64,000 nucleotides of DNA, taken from contig JASCOE010000004.1 in the NCBI GenBank assembly GCA_029959285.1, forward strand, positions 1-64,000, given 5' to 3'. The first letter of the stretch is position 1. Every line of letters starts with the position of its first letter. Position numbers and translations under genes: made by a program. Origin of the DNA: Flavobacteriaceae bacterium PS02337 (GTDB taxonomy: Bacteria > Bacteroidota > Bacteroidia > Flavobacteriales > Flavobacteriaceae). The notes under the pieces were generated by a model. That model had not been told where the DNA came from. It saw only the letters and a program-made list of their open reading frames with translations, and did not search any database. Of this stretch, positions 37,684 through 45,498 are shown piece by piece.

Positions 37684-38496
37684 TTATTTCTGTATTGTAT
37701 ACGGCTGGATTGAAATTCCAGCTTCATCCAAAGCAGTTTTGCAGTTTTCTAACGTTTCAGAAAATACAGCTCCGTAATTAGCATTTTTAGCCCAAGGACG
37801 AACAGCAAAATCTATTGAACTTGCCGATAAATTTTTTACAAAAACTTCTGGCGCTGGTGTTTTCAAAACTTTTGGATTCTTATTTAAAACATCCAAAAGA
37901 ATATCTTTAGCCTTTTTAATATCAGAATCGTATGAAATTGAAAACGTCAAATCGGCTCTTCTTTCTCCCTGCATCGAATAATTGATGATATTTCCATTTG
38001 ATAAAGCACCATTTGGTACAAAAACAGTTTGGTTATTTCCGGTCAGCATTTTGGTTACAAAAATCTGAATTTCAAGAACTGTAGCAATAACGCCTTGCGC
38101 TTCTATCGTATCTCCAACTTTAAATGGTTTAAAAACGATAATAAGCATTCCGCCTGCGAAGTTAGAAAGCGAACCTTGCAATGATAAACCAACAGCAAGT
38201 CCCATTGCTCCTAAAATAGCGACGAAAGACGAAGTTTCAATTCCTAATTTAGAAATAAAAGTTACAAACAATAATATTCGTAACGCCCACAATAAAATAT
38301 CGGCTAAGAACTTTGTAAGTGTTGGATCCAGATTTCGCTGAATCATTACTTTTCTCATAATGCGATTGATCAATCTGATGGCATATAAACCAACAAATAA
38401 GATGATGAATGCAGAGATTAATTTTGGAGAATAATCAACTAAAATGTCAATAAAACGACTAATGTATTTACTGACTTGTTCGGGATTAAGATTCAT
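37684..38496 (-). CDS. Small-conductance mechanosensitive channel (MscS family)
   Basis: 270 residues from ATG 38496 (MNLNPEQVSKYISRFID). The frame extends to 38523, but that part lies in a terminator hairpin. Three transmembrane helices occupy about 15-100; the pore helix and beta domain follow (ILGAMGLAVGLSLQGSLSNFAGGMLI, then FKVGDTIEAQGVIATVLEIQIF). The C-terminal alpha/beta domain (about 170-265) ends the protein. It releases solutes on hypo-osmotic shock. No accessory domains. Confidence 0.94.
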   Translation of the reverse strand: MNLNPEQVSKYISRFIDILVDYSPKLISAFIILFVGLYAIRLINRIMRKVMIQRNLDPTLTKFLADILLWALRILLFVTFISKLGIETSSFVAILGAMGLAVGLSLQGSLSNFAGGMLIIVFKPFKVGDTIEAQGVIATVLEIQIFVTKMLTGNNQTVFVPNGALSNGNIINYSMQGERRADLTFSISYDSDIKKAKDILLDVLNKNPKVLKTPAPEVFVKNLSASSIDFAVRPWAKNANYGAVFSETLENCKTALDEAGISIQPYTIQK

Positions 38497-38506
38497 GATT
38501 TTAAAA

Positions 38507-38532
38507 TAAAAAAACCTTCTCAAAAGAGAAGG
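38507..38532 (-). terminator. Leftward rho-independent terminator
   Basis: On the minus strand CCTTCTC (38532-38526) pairs with GAGAAGG (38521-38515) over TTTT, followed by a T-run to 38507. It ends the amphipathic-helix gene and lies just before mscS. Confidence 0.85.
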
Positions 38533-38583
38533 TATATTAGAGGTGCAAATATAAAAATATTTACATTATAAGAAAATGGTGTT

Positions 38584-38937
38584 TTATGCTTTGCCGTCGT
38601 CTTCGTCGCCAATTTCGCTTGCATCCACTACAGTTTCTGTTATAAGTTCTGGACTGTCGTCACTAGTTAAAGCAGCCGCTTTTTCTTTAACAGAATCAAT
38701 AACATCACTTACAGCCTCAGTTGCTTTTTCTGCGTATTCTGAAGCGCGATCAATAATTGGCTCCGATACTTCTTTTACTTTATCAATTGTTTCTTCTACA
38801 AAAGTTTCTGCTTTTTCGACATATGGAGCAGCAGCTTCTTTTACCTGTTCTAAAGTGCTTTCGGCACTATTAGCCAATTCTGTTGCAGACTCTTTTGTTG
38901 AGCCGAATAAATTTTTAAAAAATGAAGATAATCCCAT
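38584..38937 (-). CDS. Amphipathic helical (YtxH/apolipoprotein-like) protein
   Basis: 117 residues, no signal peptide or membrane helix. After a short hydrophobic start (MGLSSFFKNLFG) the protein is a long Ala/Glu/Lys-rich amphipathic helix with 11-residue-like periodicity (VEKAETFVEETIDKVKEVSE and similar), then an acidic tail (EIGDEDDGKA). This resembles apolipoprotein, LEA or YtxH-type proteins, often stress-related or membrane-surface associated. It has its own terminator. The gene on this strand is preferred over the overlapping opposite-strand frame because its composition is protein-like. Function unknown. Confidence 0.75.
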   Translation of the reverse strand: MGLSSFFKNLFGSTKESATELANSAESTLEQVKEAAAPYVEKAETFVEETIDKVKEVSEPIIDRASEYAEKATEAVSDVIDSVKEKAAALTSDDSPELITETVVDASEIGDEDDGKA

Positions 38938-39163
38938 GGTTTTTAATTAATTGGTTATAAATACAATATTAAACTTTTTAAATGATTTTGATTAAAAAAT
39001 TAGAATAAATTATTGATAATTAATGGTGTATGATTTTTTTTTGAGTAGTTTTTAAATTTTTATTTTTTATTGAAAAATCACTAAATCTAGGTATTGTATT
39101 AGAAAATTGAACTGCTTAAATTGTAAGAATTTATTTAAATAAAAAACATTTAAAAATATTCTT

Positions 39164-40348
39164 ATGGCGCAGTTCTCAGATCAGGTACATATTACTATCG
39201 GCAGTTTTACACAAAATATTATTTATTATGATTTAAAGCTGTCGCAAAAAATGGCAGATCACCATCATTTTTCATTTGTGTGGCAATATACAGGTAAAGC
39301 GGTTATAGACCCAGTTGATCAGGCCAAAGCTATGCGAAAATATATTGGTGATGAAGTAATTTTTACCTTCAAAAGTTTGACAGGAATCAAGCTTATGTGC
39401 AAAGGAATTATTACAGAAGTATCTTCGATTGACAGGCATGGCAGTGCAGCTGGTCTTCATATTACAGGAATTAGCCATAGTAAAATAATTGACGATTTGC
39501 CAAAATCCAGAACTTATCTGGAAAGAGGAATGGATGACATTGTGCTGGATTTATTGTCTGAAGGACCGACAGAATTTTATCAGAGAGATTCTATTAGATC
39601 AACTTATCTAAAAGAATTCAATTATGTGGCTCAGTATAATGAAACCAATTTTGAATTCCTTAAAAGACTTTCAGCCCGATACGGTCAATGGTTTTATTTT
39701 GATGGAATGCGCATGCAGTTCGGACAGCTTAAAAGTTCAAAAATAAAACTCATCAACGGAGCTTCTCTGCATAGTTTTAAAATACAAGCCAATATGACTG
39801 CCCATACCATTTCGTTAGCAGGTTATGATTATAATAATGCGATAGGTATTCGAGATTCGTCTGCAAAAACAGTTACAGGAAGTAAAGACAGTTTTGCCTC
39901 AATAGTAGGCTTTAATCAGGGTACTGTAACACAAGGCGAATTGAGTGTTGGTGCATACACCAATAACGCACAAAATAAAGAAGAAATACAAGAAATGATT
40001 ACATTGCAAACAGGAGGAAGTGATGCAAACAGTGTGTATTATAGCGGAATATCTTATTTCCCTTTAGGTTTAGGACAGACTTTTACTATTTTAAACCAAA
40101 CCATAGAACACCAGTTAATTGTTATAGAAGCCATACACCATTCAGAAGTTCACGGAAATTACACCTGTGAGTTCAAAGCAATTCCTGCCGATGTTTCTGC
40201 ACCACATTATACCAACACAAAAGTTGTTACCAAGGCAGAAACACAGCCCGCAAAAGTAATAGACAACAATGATCCCGAAGGACTTGGACGTGTAAAAGTT
40301 GATTTTACTGGGCAGCTGGAACTAAATCAAGCCAATGGATTAGAATGA
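39164..40348 (+). CDS. vgrG: VgrG spike protein, N-terminal part (frameshifted)
   Basis: 394 residues: the gp27-like part of a T6SS VgrG (TFKSLTGIKLMCKGIITEVS; YNETNFEFLKRLSARYGQWFYFDG) up to the OB-fold linker DPEGLGRVKVDF. The frame then runs off into 14 unrelated residues and stops. If the four Ts at 40303-40306 were five, or a -1 slip occurred there, translation would continue as YWAAGTKSSQWIRMIQPH into the next frame. That restores the conserved VgrG linker and a total of about 600 residues, normal for Bacteroidota VgrG. VgrG sits at the tip of the T6SS needle and carries effectors. Confidence 0.85.
   Translation: MAQFSDQVHITIGSFTQNIIYYDLKLSQKMADHHHFSFVWQYTGKAVIDPVDQAKAMRKYIGDEVIFTFKSLTGIKLMCKGIITEVSSIDRHGSAAGLHITGISHSKIIDDLPKSRTYLERGMDDIVLDLLSEGPTEFYQRDSIRSTYLKEFNYVAQYNETNFEFLKRLSARYGQWFYFDGMRMQFGQLKSSKIKLINGASLHSFKIQANMTAHTISLAGYDYNNAIGIRDSSAKTVTGSKDSFASIVGFNQGTVTQGELSVGAYTNNAQNKEEIQEMITLQTGGSDANSVYYSGISYFPLGLGQTFTILNQTIEHQLIVIEAIHHSEVHGNYTCEFKAIPADVSAPHYTNTKVVTKAETQPAKVIDNNDPEGLGRVKVDFTGQLELNQANGLE
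40303..40306 (+). other. Probable frameshift site in vgrG (T tetranucleotide)
   Basis: Reading GAT TTT up to 40306 and then stepping back one base to TAC joins the two vgrG frames exactly at conserved residues (VDF, then YW). It is either a one-base deletion in a T-run, a sequencing error, or a slip site. Confidence 0.7.
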
Positions 40349-40965
40349 TTCAGCCACATACAGGAGCAGGAAAAGGATTTTATTTTATTCCGGAAATTGG
40401 CGAGGAAGTTTTGGTTGGTTTTGAAGGAGGAAATGCTCAATGTCCTTATGTAATGGGAGCGCATTATAATGGGCAGGCAAGATCAGATTTTTATGATTCT
40501 AAAAATAGAATTAAAGGATGGAAACTTCGTTTTGGAATGTTATTTAAATTTATTGAAAAAGTAGGAATCTGGCTTTCTGACCCGAGTGGGAATGAAATTC
40601 ATTTGGATCAGGAAAAGAAAAATATAAATGCTACAACTCCTGAGACTTTTACTATACGTGCTAAAAATATTGTTTTTGAGGCGACCGAGAGCATTACTGT
40701 AAAAGCAGGAACTGACATTGAAATTAATGCAGACAGCAATATTACACAGGAAGCGGGAAACAATTTTTTGATAAATGCTGAAGGAAATATTGTGGAGCAT
40801 TCAGATAATAGAACTGAATTGGTTGATAAAGATTTTAGTCGTTTTTCGGATATTTCAAATGAGGTGGCTTCTGAAGCAAGCTTATTTAGTAATGAAGAAG
40901 ATATGACCATACAAAGCGGTAAACAAGTACGTATTAATAGTGCAGAAAATTCTAATCTTTTTTAA
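40345..40965 (+). CDS. vgrG: VgrG spike protein, C-terminal part (frameshifted)
   Basis: 206 residues from the first ATG in this frame. Real VgrG homology starts further upstream, at about 40306. It contains the OB-fold signature GKGFYFIPEIGEEVLVGFEGG and YVMGAHYNG, then a gp5-like beta-helix stalk with repeated short strands (ESITVKAGTDIEINADSNIT) ending SAENSNLF. The ATG at 40345 would give a separate C-terminal fragment lacking the hub. It overlaps the first frame by 4 bases, which could also allow translational coupling of two half-proteins. Confidence 0.82.
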   Translation: MIQPHTGAGKGFYFIPEIGEEVLVGFEGGNAQCPYVMGAHYNGQARSDFYDSKNRIKGWKLRFGMLFKFIEKVGIWLSDPSGNEIHLDQEKKNINATTPETFTIRAKNIVFEATESITVKAGTDIEINADSNITQEAGNNFLINAEGNIVEHSDNRTELVDKDFSRFSDISNEVASEASLFSNEEDMTIQSGKQVRINSAENSNLF

Positions 40966-40976
40966 TTTTTAAAATT

Positions 40977-41153
40977 ATGGGAATCACGAAACAAGCAAAA
41001 AATATTGAAATCAAAGTGACGGAAAACTATCAATTGATTGTTAAAGGTAAACTTGAAAAGAATGCTAATAAATTGAATTTTGAAGCTACAAAAGGAGATT
41101 TGAATTTAATTTCTGGAAAAAAAATAATTGCTCATGGTGAAGAAAAACAATGA
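40977..41153 (+). CDS. Small hypothetical protein between vgrG and effector
   Basis: 58 residues (MGITKQAKNIEIKV ... AHGEEKQ), beginning 12 bp after vgrG. It has no Cys, signal or membrane segment. Alternating short hydrophobic and polar strands (NIEIKV, YQLIVKG, LNFEATKGDLNLISGKKI) resemble the beta-helix stalk of the preceding VgrG, so it may be an extra stalk segment, an effector adaptor or a decayed piece of a second VgrG. Function not known. Confidence 0.6.
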   Translation: MGITKQAKNIEIKVTENYQLIVKGKLEKNANKLNFEATKGDLNLISGKKIIAHGEEKQ

Positions 41154-41237
41154 TAAAAGCAGTAAATGTTTTTATTGCTTATTGCAACAATAACCTTGTA
41201 AAACAAAAAAAAGATAAACAGTCAAACTTAATTAATT

Positions 41238-42785
41238 ATGAGTATAATATTTGACAATTATACACCGCCACCGCCGCCCAAAGGAACAATTGATATACGA
41301 ATAGGTGTTTTTTTTGACGGTACCATGAATAATAGAACCAATACCAATGCTAGATTAGGTACAGCAGAAGATAAAGCCAAAGCAGCCAAAGCCTATAAAA
41401 ATTATGGAGGAGGTAACAGCAGTTATGAAAATGATTGGTCTAACATAGCAAGATTAGAAACTGCTTATACAGAAAATTTAGGGCAATTCGTTTCCAAGGT
41501 TTACATTGAAGGTATCGGAACAGAAGATTATCAAAACGATAGCGCCTATTTTACAAAAGGTGCTGGAGCGGCTTTTGGAACAGGCTCTACAGGCATTATT
41601 GCCAAAGTATTAAAAGGATGTGAAAAAGCAGTAGAAAAAATAGGCAAGATTAAAAATAAAGAGAAAATCAACTGTATTTATCTTGATGTCTTTGGTTTTA
41701 GCCGCGGGGCTGCTGCGGCACGAAACTTTGTGTATGAAGTTTCTAAACAGAGATATTATCCTAAGGAGATTTTTGTTGAAGGGGCAGTCAATAAATATGA
41801 CGGTCACTATATAAAAGTAGATGATCACAATAAACCAACAGATCTGAAGATATTACCCAAATACGGTCATCTAGGATTAATGCTTAGTAAAGCTGATATA
41901 GATGTAGTGCAAACGAAAGTAAAAGTTTCCTTTGTAGGGTTGTTTGACACTGTTTCTTCTTACAGCCCTAATTCAACGACATCTGGCGATTTTGAAAATG
42001 ATGTAGCCGAACTTCAACTAAATGCGATTAGTAAGGCAAAAAAAATATTTCATTTGGTAGCCGCTGATGAACACAGGGTTAATTTTATGCTAACCAGTGT
42101 AAAAGCTGCAGGTGGAAGCGAATATGTTTTGCCAGGGGTACATAGTGATGTTGGAGGCTCCTATGTACACAATAAGCCTGATAACGTTCAGCTGCTTGAT
42201 TTTGACAATACTTGGGGCGATGGCTATTTGGATGAGGAATGGGATAAAGTGCTAAATAACGATTTGAATAATCTTATTGCTCAGGGATGGTATACAAAAG
42301 GGGAAGTGGTACGCCCAAATAAATGGCACGAAACCTACGGAAACCGTAAAAGCATTAGCAATAAGTACAGTTATGTGCCTCTGCACATCATGGGTGAAAA
42401 TACAAATGAGTTTCATAAGAAAACAATAGATTTGGATATATTAAATCAGTATTTTAAAATTCCAAATGGAAAAGGCAATGAAACATATCCTGTAGACCTA
42501 ACGGCCGTAAAAGTACGATTAGACAACTACATTAAAGGGAAAAAACCGTTAATGAAATATTATACTAACAAACAGATAGAAGAGTGTAGAAAACAGGTTG
42601 CAGCAAAGAAAATAACAGTTGAAGAATTTAATCTTATGGCTAACGACCACAATATGTTATACCAATTAAGAAATAAATACTTTCATTGGTCTGCCAAGTT
42701 TGGAGAAACGGGGCTTGAGCCCAATTTTGAATTCAAGGATAAATTTAACATTCGTAGATTCAGAAAAACAGCAAAAGATTCATAA
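41238..42785 (+). CDS. DUF2235 (Tle-like) alpha/beta-hydrolase, probable T6SS phospholipase effector
   Basis: 515 residues. It opens with a proline cluster (YTPPPPPKG) and IRIGVFFDGTMNN. The nucleophile elbow is GFSRGA with S155, the probable acid is D237 (FVGLFDTVSS) and the probable base is H302 in LPGVHSDVGGSY. This is the DUF2235 / T6SS lipase-effector signature. Tle effectors hydrolyse phospholipids of rival cells and are loaded on VgrG. The vgrG two genes upstream and a lipoprotein gene 2 bp downstream make an effector-immunity pair likely. No signal peptide, as expected for T6SS cargo. Confidence 0.85.
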   Translation: MSIIFDNYTPPPPPKGTIDIRIGVFFDGTMNNRTNTNARLGTAEDKAKAAKAYKNYGGGNSSYENDWSNIARLETAYTENLGQFVSKVYIEGIGTEDYQNDSAYFTKGAGAAFGTGSTGIIAKVLKGCEKAVEKIGKIKNKEKINCIYLDVFGFSRGAAAARNFVYEVSKQRYYPKEIFVEGAVNKYDGHYIKVDDHNKPTDLKILPKYGHLGLMLSKADIDVVQTKVKVSFVGLFDTVSSYSPNSTTSGDFENDVAELQLNAISKAKKIFHLVAADEHRVNFMLTSVKAAGGSEYVLPGVHSDVGGSYVHNKPDNVQLLDFDNTWGDGYLDEEWDKVLNNDLNNLIAQGWYTKGEVVRPNKWHETYGNRKSISNKYSYVPLHIMGENTNEFHKKTIDLDILNQYFKIPNGKGNETYPVDLTAVKVRLDNYIKGKKPLMKYYTNKQIEECRKQVAAKKITVEEFNLMANDHNMLYQLRNKYFHWSAKFGETGLEPNFEFKDKFNIRRFRKTAKDS

Positions 42786-42787
42786 AA

Positions 42788-43819
42788 ATGAAAAAGTATT
42801 TCCTGTGCCTTATTTTATTATTAACGATAACAATTTCATGTCAAAAAAAAATGGAAAAAAAATTTGAATGGCTGCCCAGCGAAAGTGCGCCAGAGTTATA
42901 CCCTATGAATATTTATAAAGGTCATTTATACTTTGAAGATGGGGGCAGTGTGTATATACCCTGTTCAGGTAGGGCACATAACGGTTGGGGCAACGATGGC
43001 TCCACGCATACCCAAGGTGAAGATTTGAAACCAGTTCCAATAAAATTAGACGTTACCTGGGCATCTTTTGTGGAGAACAAATTCTATACCGGCAGCTGGG
43101 ATCTGCCTGAGGAAAAAATGCTTAAATTATTTAAGGAAGGCGTAGTGAACTATGACACGGGAAAAGGGCAGACCTATACCCAAATTTTGGTAGGGTGCGC
43201 GCCTGGAGGAGTGGTTGTGGTCTGGATGTATGGCGCAGGAAACCAAGTTGAAATTGGACGTTATCAGGCTCATGAAACCCATATTGCCATGAGTGACTAT
43301 GTACCGGGTAATGAGACAGCAGACCAAAAAGAGTTTTTTGAAATTATGGCAGAATTAAGCCCAGAGTTAGAGGCGAAAAGAAAACAAAGGGGAGGCATTG
43401 AATATGGTCTTTGGGATAGTTACAGAAAAAAATATACTTGGCGCACGCGCATAGAAATTCCAAATCATGGATTTGAGGATATGAGTTTAGAAATGTTCAA
43501 TGGCGAAAGGGAGGATATTTTTGATGAACCGCTGAAGCGAAATGAATTCAAAGAAAGAGCGGTTCCTCAAAATGTAACTTTTATGCTAAGGAACCTCAAA
43601 AGAAAAAGAATTGTTTTTGCATTGGATTTAGACGAAGGGGAGATTTTTAATGTCTTCAAACAAGCCGATGGCACAAAACCAATAGAAATTATTTTACGTG
43701 CAAATGAAGATTTAAGCCACCCCAGTCTTATTTTTAAACAAGGTGATAAAGAAACTCCTATTCGTAAAATAGACTTAGAGAATACATGGGAATATACAAG
43801 TCTTAGCCGTAACGAATAA
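42788..43819 (+). CDS. DUF2931 family lipoprotein, probable immunity protein
   Basis: 343 residues. The signal peptide ends at a lipobox-like ISCQ (about residues 16-19). The body fits DUF2931: PVPIKLDVTWASFVENKFYTGSW and ILVGCAPGGVVVVWMYGAGNQVEIGRY. It starts 2 bp after the DUF2235 hydrolase. In Bacteroidota these lipoproteins often follow T6SS lipase effectors; periplasmic or outer-membrane lipoprotein location suits neutralising a phospholipase. Immunity is inferred from context. Base use around 42,950-43,350 looks more G-rich than in flanking core genes, suggesting horizontal acquisition. Confidence 0.8.
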   Translation: MKKYFLCLILLLTITISCQKKMEKKFEWLPSESAPELYPMNIYKGHLYFEDGGSVYIPCSGRAHNGWGNDGSTHTQGEDLKPVPIKLDVTWASFVENKFYTGSWDLPEEKMLKLFKEGVVNYDTGKGQTYTQILVGCAPGGVVVVWMYGAGNQVEIGRYQAHETHIAMSDYVPGNETADQKEFFEIMAELSPELEAKRKQRGGIEYGLWDSYRKKYTWRTRIEIPNHGFEDMSLEMFNGEREDIFDEPLKRNEFKERAVPQNVTFMLRNLKRKRIVFALDLDEGEIFNVFKQADGTKPIEIILRANEDLSHPSLIFKQGDKETPIRKIDLENTWEYTSLSRNE

Positions 43820-43848
43820 AACAGGTGTTTTTTAAACAATTAATTAAA

Positions 43849-43905
43849 ATGAAAAAGTATTTACTGTGTCTTATTTTAAATAAAAATATTGTTATTACTT
43901 ATTAA
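43849..43905 (+). pseudogene. Remnant of a second DUF2931 lipoprotein gene
   Basis: The start (MKKYLLCLIL) nearly repeats the signal-peptide start of the intact DUF2931 gene (MKKYFLCLIL), and the DNA matches almost base for base for about 30 bases. It then breaks off and stops after 18 codons. Another short start-stop (43930-43968, MGKKKYELIIKY) follows. This looks like leftover sequence from deletion of a duplicated immunity gene. Confidence 0.65.
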
Positions 43906-43981
43906 TAATAATAAAGATTATAAAGTATCATGGGCAAAAAGAAGTATGAATTAATTATTAAATATTAATAAAAAATAAAAT

Positions 43982-44395
43982 ATGTATTACGAAACAATGA
44001 TAGATGGAATTCATCTTACTTTTCCCCGTGGCAGAAATAAAGGGAATTATGTTATAACAAATACACTAACTGGCGCATGTTTTATCTTAAATAGAAAAGC
44101 TCAGGCAGAAGGAGAATATACAATTACCTATACAGACTGCTTTGGAAATATAATAGTTAATAATAAAAATTTAAAAATTACATATAATAAAGATGAGGTT
44201 ATTCAATTTGATAGGTATAGGAGTCATGTTTGTTTTAGTAATGATATGTCCATAACGGCTTTGCCAATGAAAGATATTCAAGAACTTGCGAATCAAACTT
44301 TTTATCTTGACAATCAAATGCATGTTGTTGACTTTTTGAGATTTGCATTTAGAACTAGTAATAGTATGGAATTGTTTCTGCTGGAAATGTACTAA
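43982..44395 (+). CDS. Hypothetical protein at the end of the T6SS island
   Basis: 137 residues, no signal peptide or membrane helix, AT-rich. Predicted mainly beta in the first 95 residues (HLTFPRGRNKGNYVITNTLTG; GEYTITYTDCFGNIIVNNK) and helical at the end (VDFLRFAFRTSNSMELFLLEMY). I recognise no family. Its place after effector, immunity gene and immunity remnant allows an immunity, regulatory or unrelated cargo role. Confidence 0.6.
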   Translation: MYYETMIDGIHLTFPRGRNKGNYVITNTLTGACFILNRKAQAEGEYTITYTDCFGNIIVNNKNLKITYNKDEVIQFDRYRSHVCFSNDMSITALPMKDIQELANQTFYLDNQMHVVDFLRFAFRTSNSMELFLLEMY

Positions 44396-44412
44396 ACATA
44401 AATTAATAAAAA

Positions 44413-44434
44413 AAAGCGCCTCAATGAGACGCTT
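44413..44434. terminator. Hairpin between convergent genes
   Basis: AAAGCGCCTC (44413-44422) and GAGACGCTTT (44425-44434) pair with one mismatch over a 3-base loop, with As on the left and interrupted Ts on the right. It marks the boundary between the T6SS island and the core nifU-like gene. Confidence 0.65.
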
Positions 44435-44455
44435 TCCGTTATTTTTCAATAAAAA

Positions 44456-45355
44456 TTAAGCATTTACCGCTTCTACTTTTATTGCTTCATCGTTTAACAT
44501 ACTTTTAAGCATATTTTCAATTCCGCTTTTTAAAGTGAAAGTAGAAGAAGGACATCCGCTGCAAGCACCTTGTAAAAGTACTTTTACCGTTTTGTCATCT
44601 TCGTTATAAGATTCAAAAGCAATATTTCCACCGTCAGCAGCTACCGCAGGTTTTACATATTCTTCTAAGATATTAATAATCTGTTGAGAAGTAACATCTA
44701 ATTTATCAAATGCTTCATCTTTTGTAATGTCTTCTTTTTTAGTAACCTGAATTAAACTTTCGTCTAGAACAGTTCCTCCATTTTCAATAAATTGTTTGAT
44801 GAATGTTCTTAATTCTAAAGTGATTTCAGACCAATCGTTGATTTCATATTTAGTTACAGAAATATAATTTTCGTCAATGAAGATTTCTTTTACATAAGGA
44901 AATTTGAATAATTCCTGAGCTAATGGAGAAGAAGCGGTTTGATCGATATTTTTATATTCTATCGCGTTGCGAGTCAACATTCTGCTTACTACAAATTTTA
45001 ATGCTGAAGGGTTTGGAGTTGTTTCTCCGTAAACTGTAATAGGCTGTTTTTTAGCTTTATTTTCATCCACTTTAATGATAACGCCACCTTTTTCAACAAA
45101 AGCACTAATTTGTTCTGCAACAGCATCTTTTACATCGTCCCAATCTACAATACTGTATCTTTCAATAGCGATAAAATTTCCAGAAATGTAAACCGTTTTA
45201 ACAAACGGTAAATAAAATAATTGCTGTGCTAAAGGTGAAGCTTCTGCTTCGTCAATATTTTTAAATTCAAAATTTTGATTTTGTGTAATAAAGTCTTCAA
45301 ATTCAAACTTTAAAATAGTTGGATTTTGAGTTTCTTTTATAGTGATTTTTGTCAT
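44456..45355 (-). CDS. NifU-type Fe-S scaffold protein with duplicated Nfu N-terminal domain
   Basis: 299 residues. Two homologous Nfu N-terminal domains (about 5-95 and 108-195, each with NPTILKF/NPSALKF and SPLAQ.LF) precede a NifU C-terminal domain (about 222-295) with the cluster-binding pair C265/C268 in GACSGCPSST. It assembles or carries [4Fe-4S] clusters to target proteins in the cytosol. The tandem N-domain form is common in Bacteroidota. A -7 promoter element lies 17 bases upstream. Confidence 0.92.
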   Translation of the reverse strand: MTKITIKETQNPTILKFEFEDFITQNQNFEFKNIDEAEASPLAQQLFYLPFVKTVYISGNFIAIERYSIVDWDDVKDAVAEQISAFVEKGGVIIKVDENKAKKQPITVYGETTPNPSALKFVVSRMLTRNAIEYKNIDQTASSPLAQELFKFPYVKEIFIDENYISVTKYEINDWSEITLELRTFIKQFIENGGTVLDESLIQVTKKEDITKDEAFDKLDVTSQQIINILEEYVKPAVAADGGNIAFESYNEDDKTVKVLLQGACSGCPSSTFTLKSGIENMLKSMLNDEAIKVEAVNA

Positions 45356-45371
45356 GATTGTATATTTTTTG

Positions 45372-45379
45372 CAAATTTA
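45372..45379 (-). promoter_or_regulatory. -7 promoter element of the nifU-like gene
   Basis: Minus strand TAAATTTG matches TAnnTTTG, 16 bases before the ATG at 45355. No clear -33 box. Confidence 0.5.
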
Positions 45380-45498
45380 CTAAAGTTATTTTCTACTAAT
45401 AACTATATTTGATTTTTTAATGAAATAATTAAGACTCTTCTCAAAGAAATCGTGTTAAATTGCAGGAGTGAAAATTATATCGATACAAAATTGTCTTT

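Noticed and set aside
38576-38950. Plus-strand frame of 124 codons opposite the amphipathic-helix gene
   Set aside because: Its Ser/Thr/Ala-rich product is what the antisense of an E/K/A-rich helix gives; the minus-strand gene has a sensible start and a matched terminator.
39164-40965. Two independent, intact VgrG-related genes
   Set aside because: Neither half alone contains both the hub and the stalk, and the join reconstructs conserved residues exactly, so one interrupted gene is more likely.
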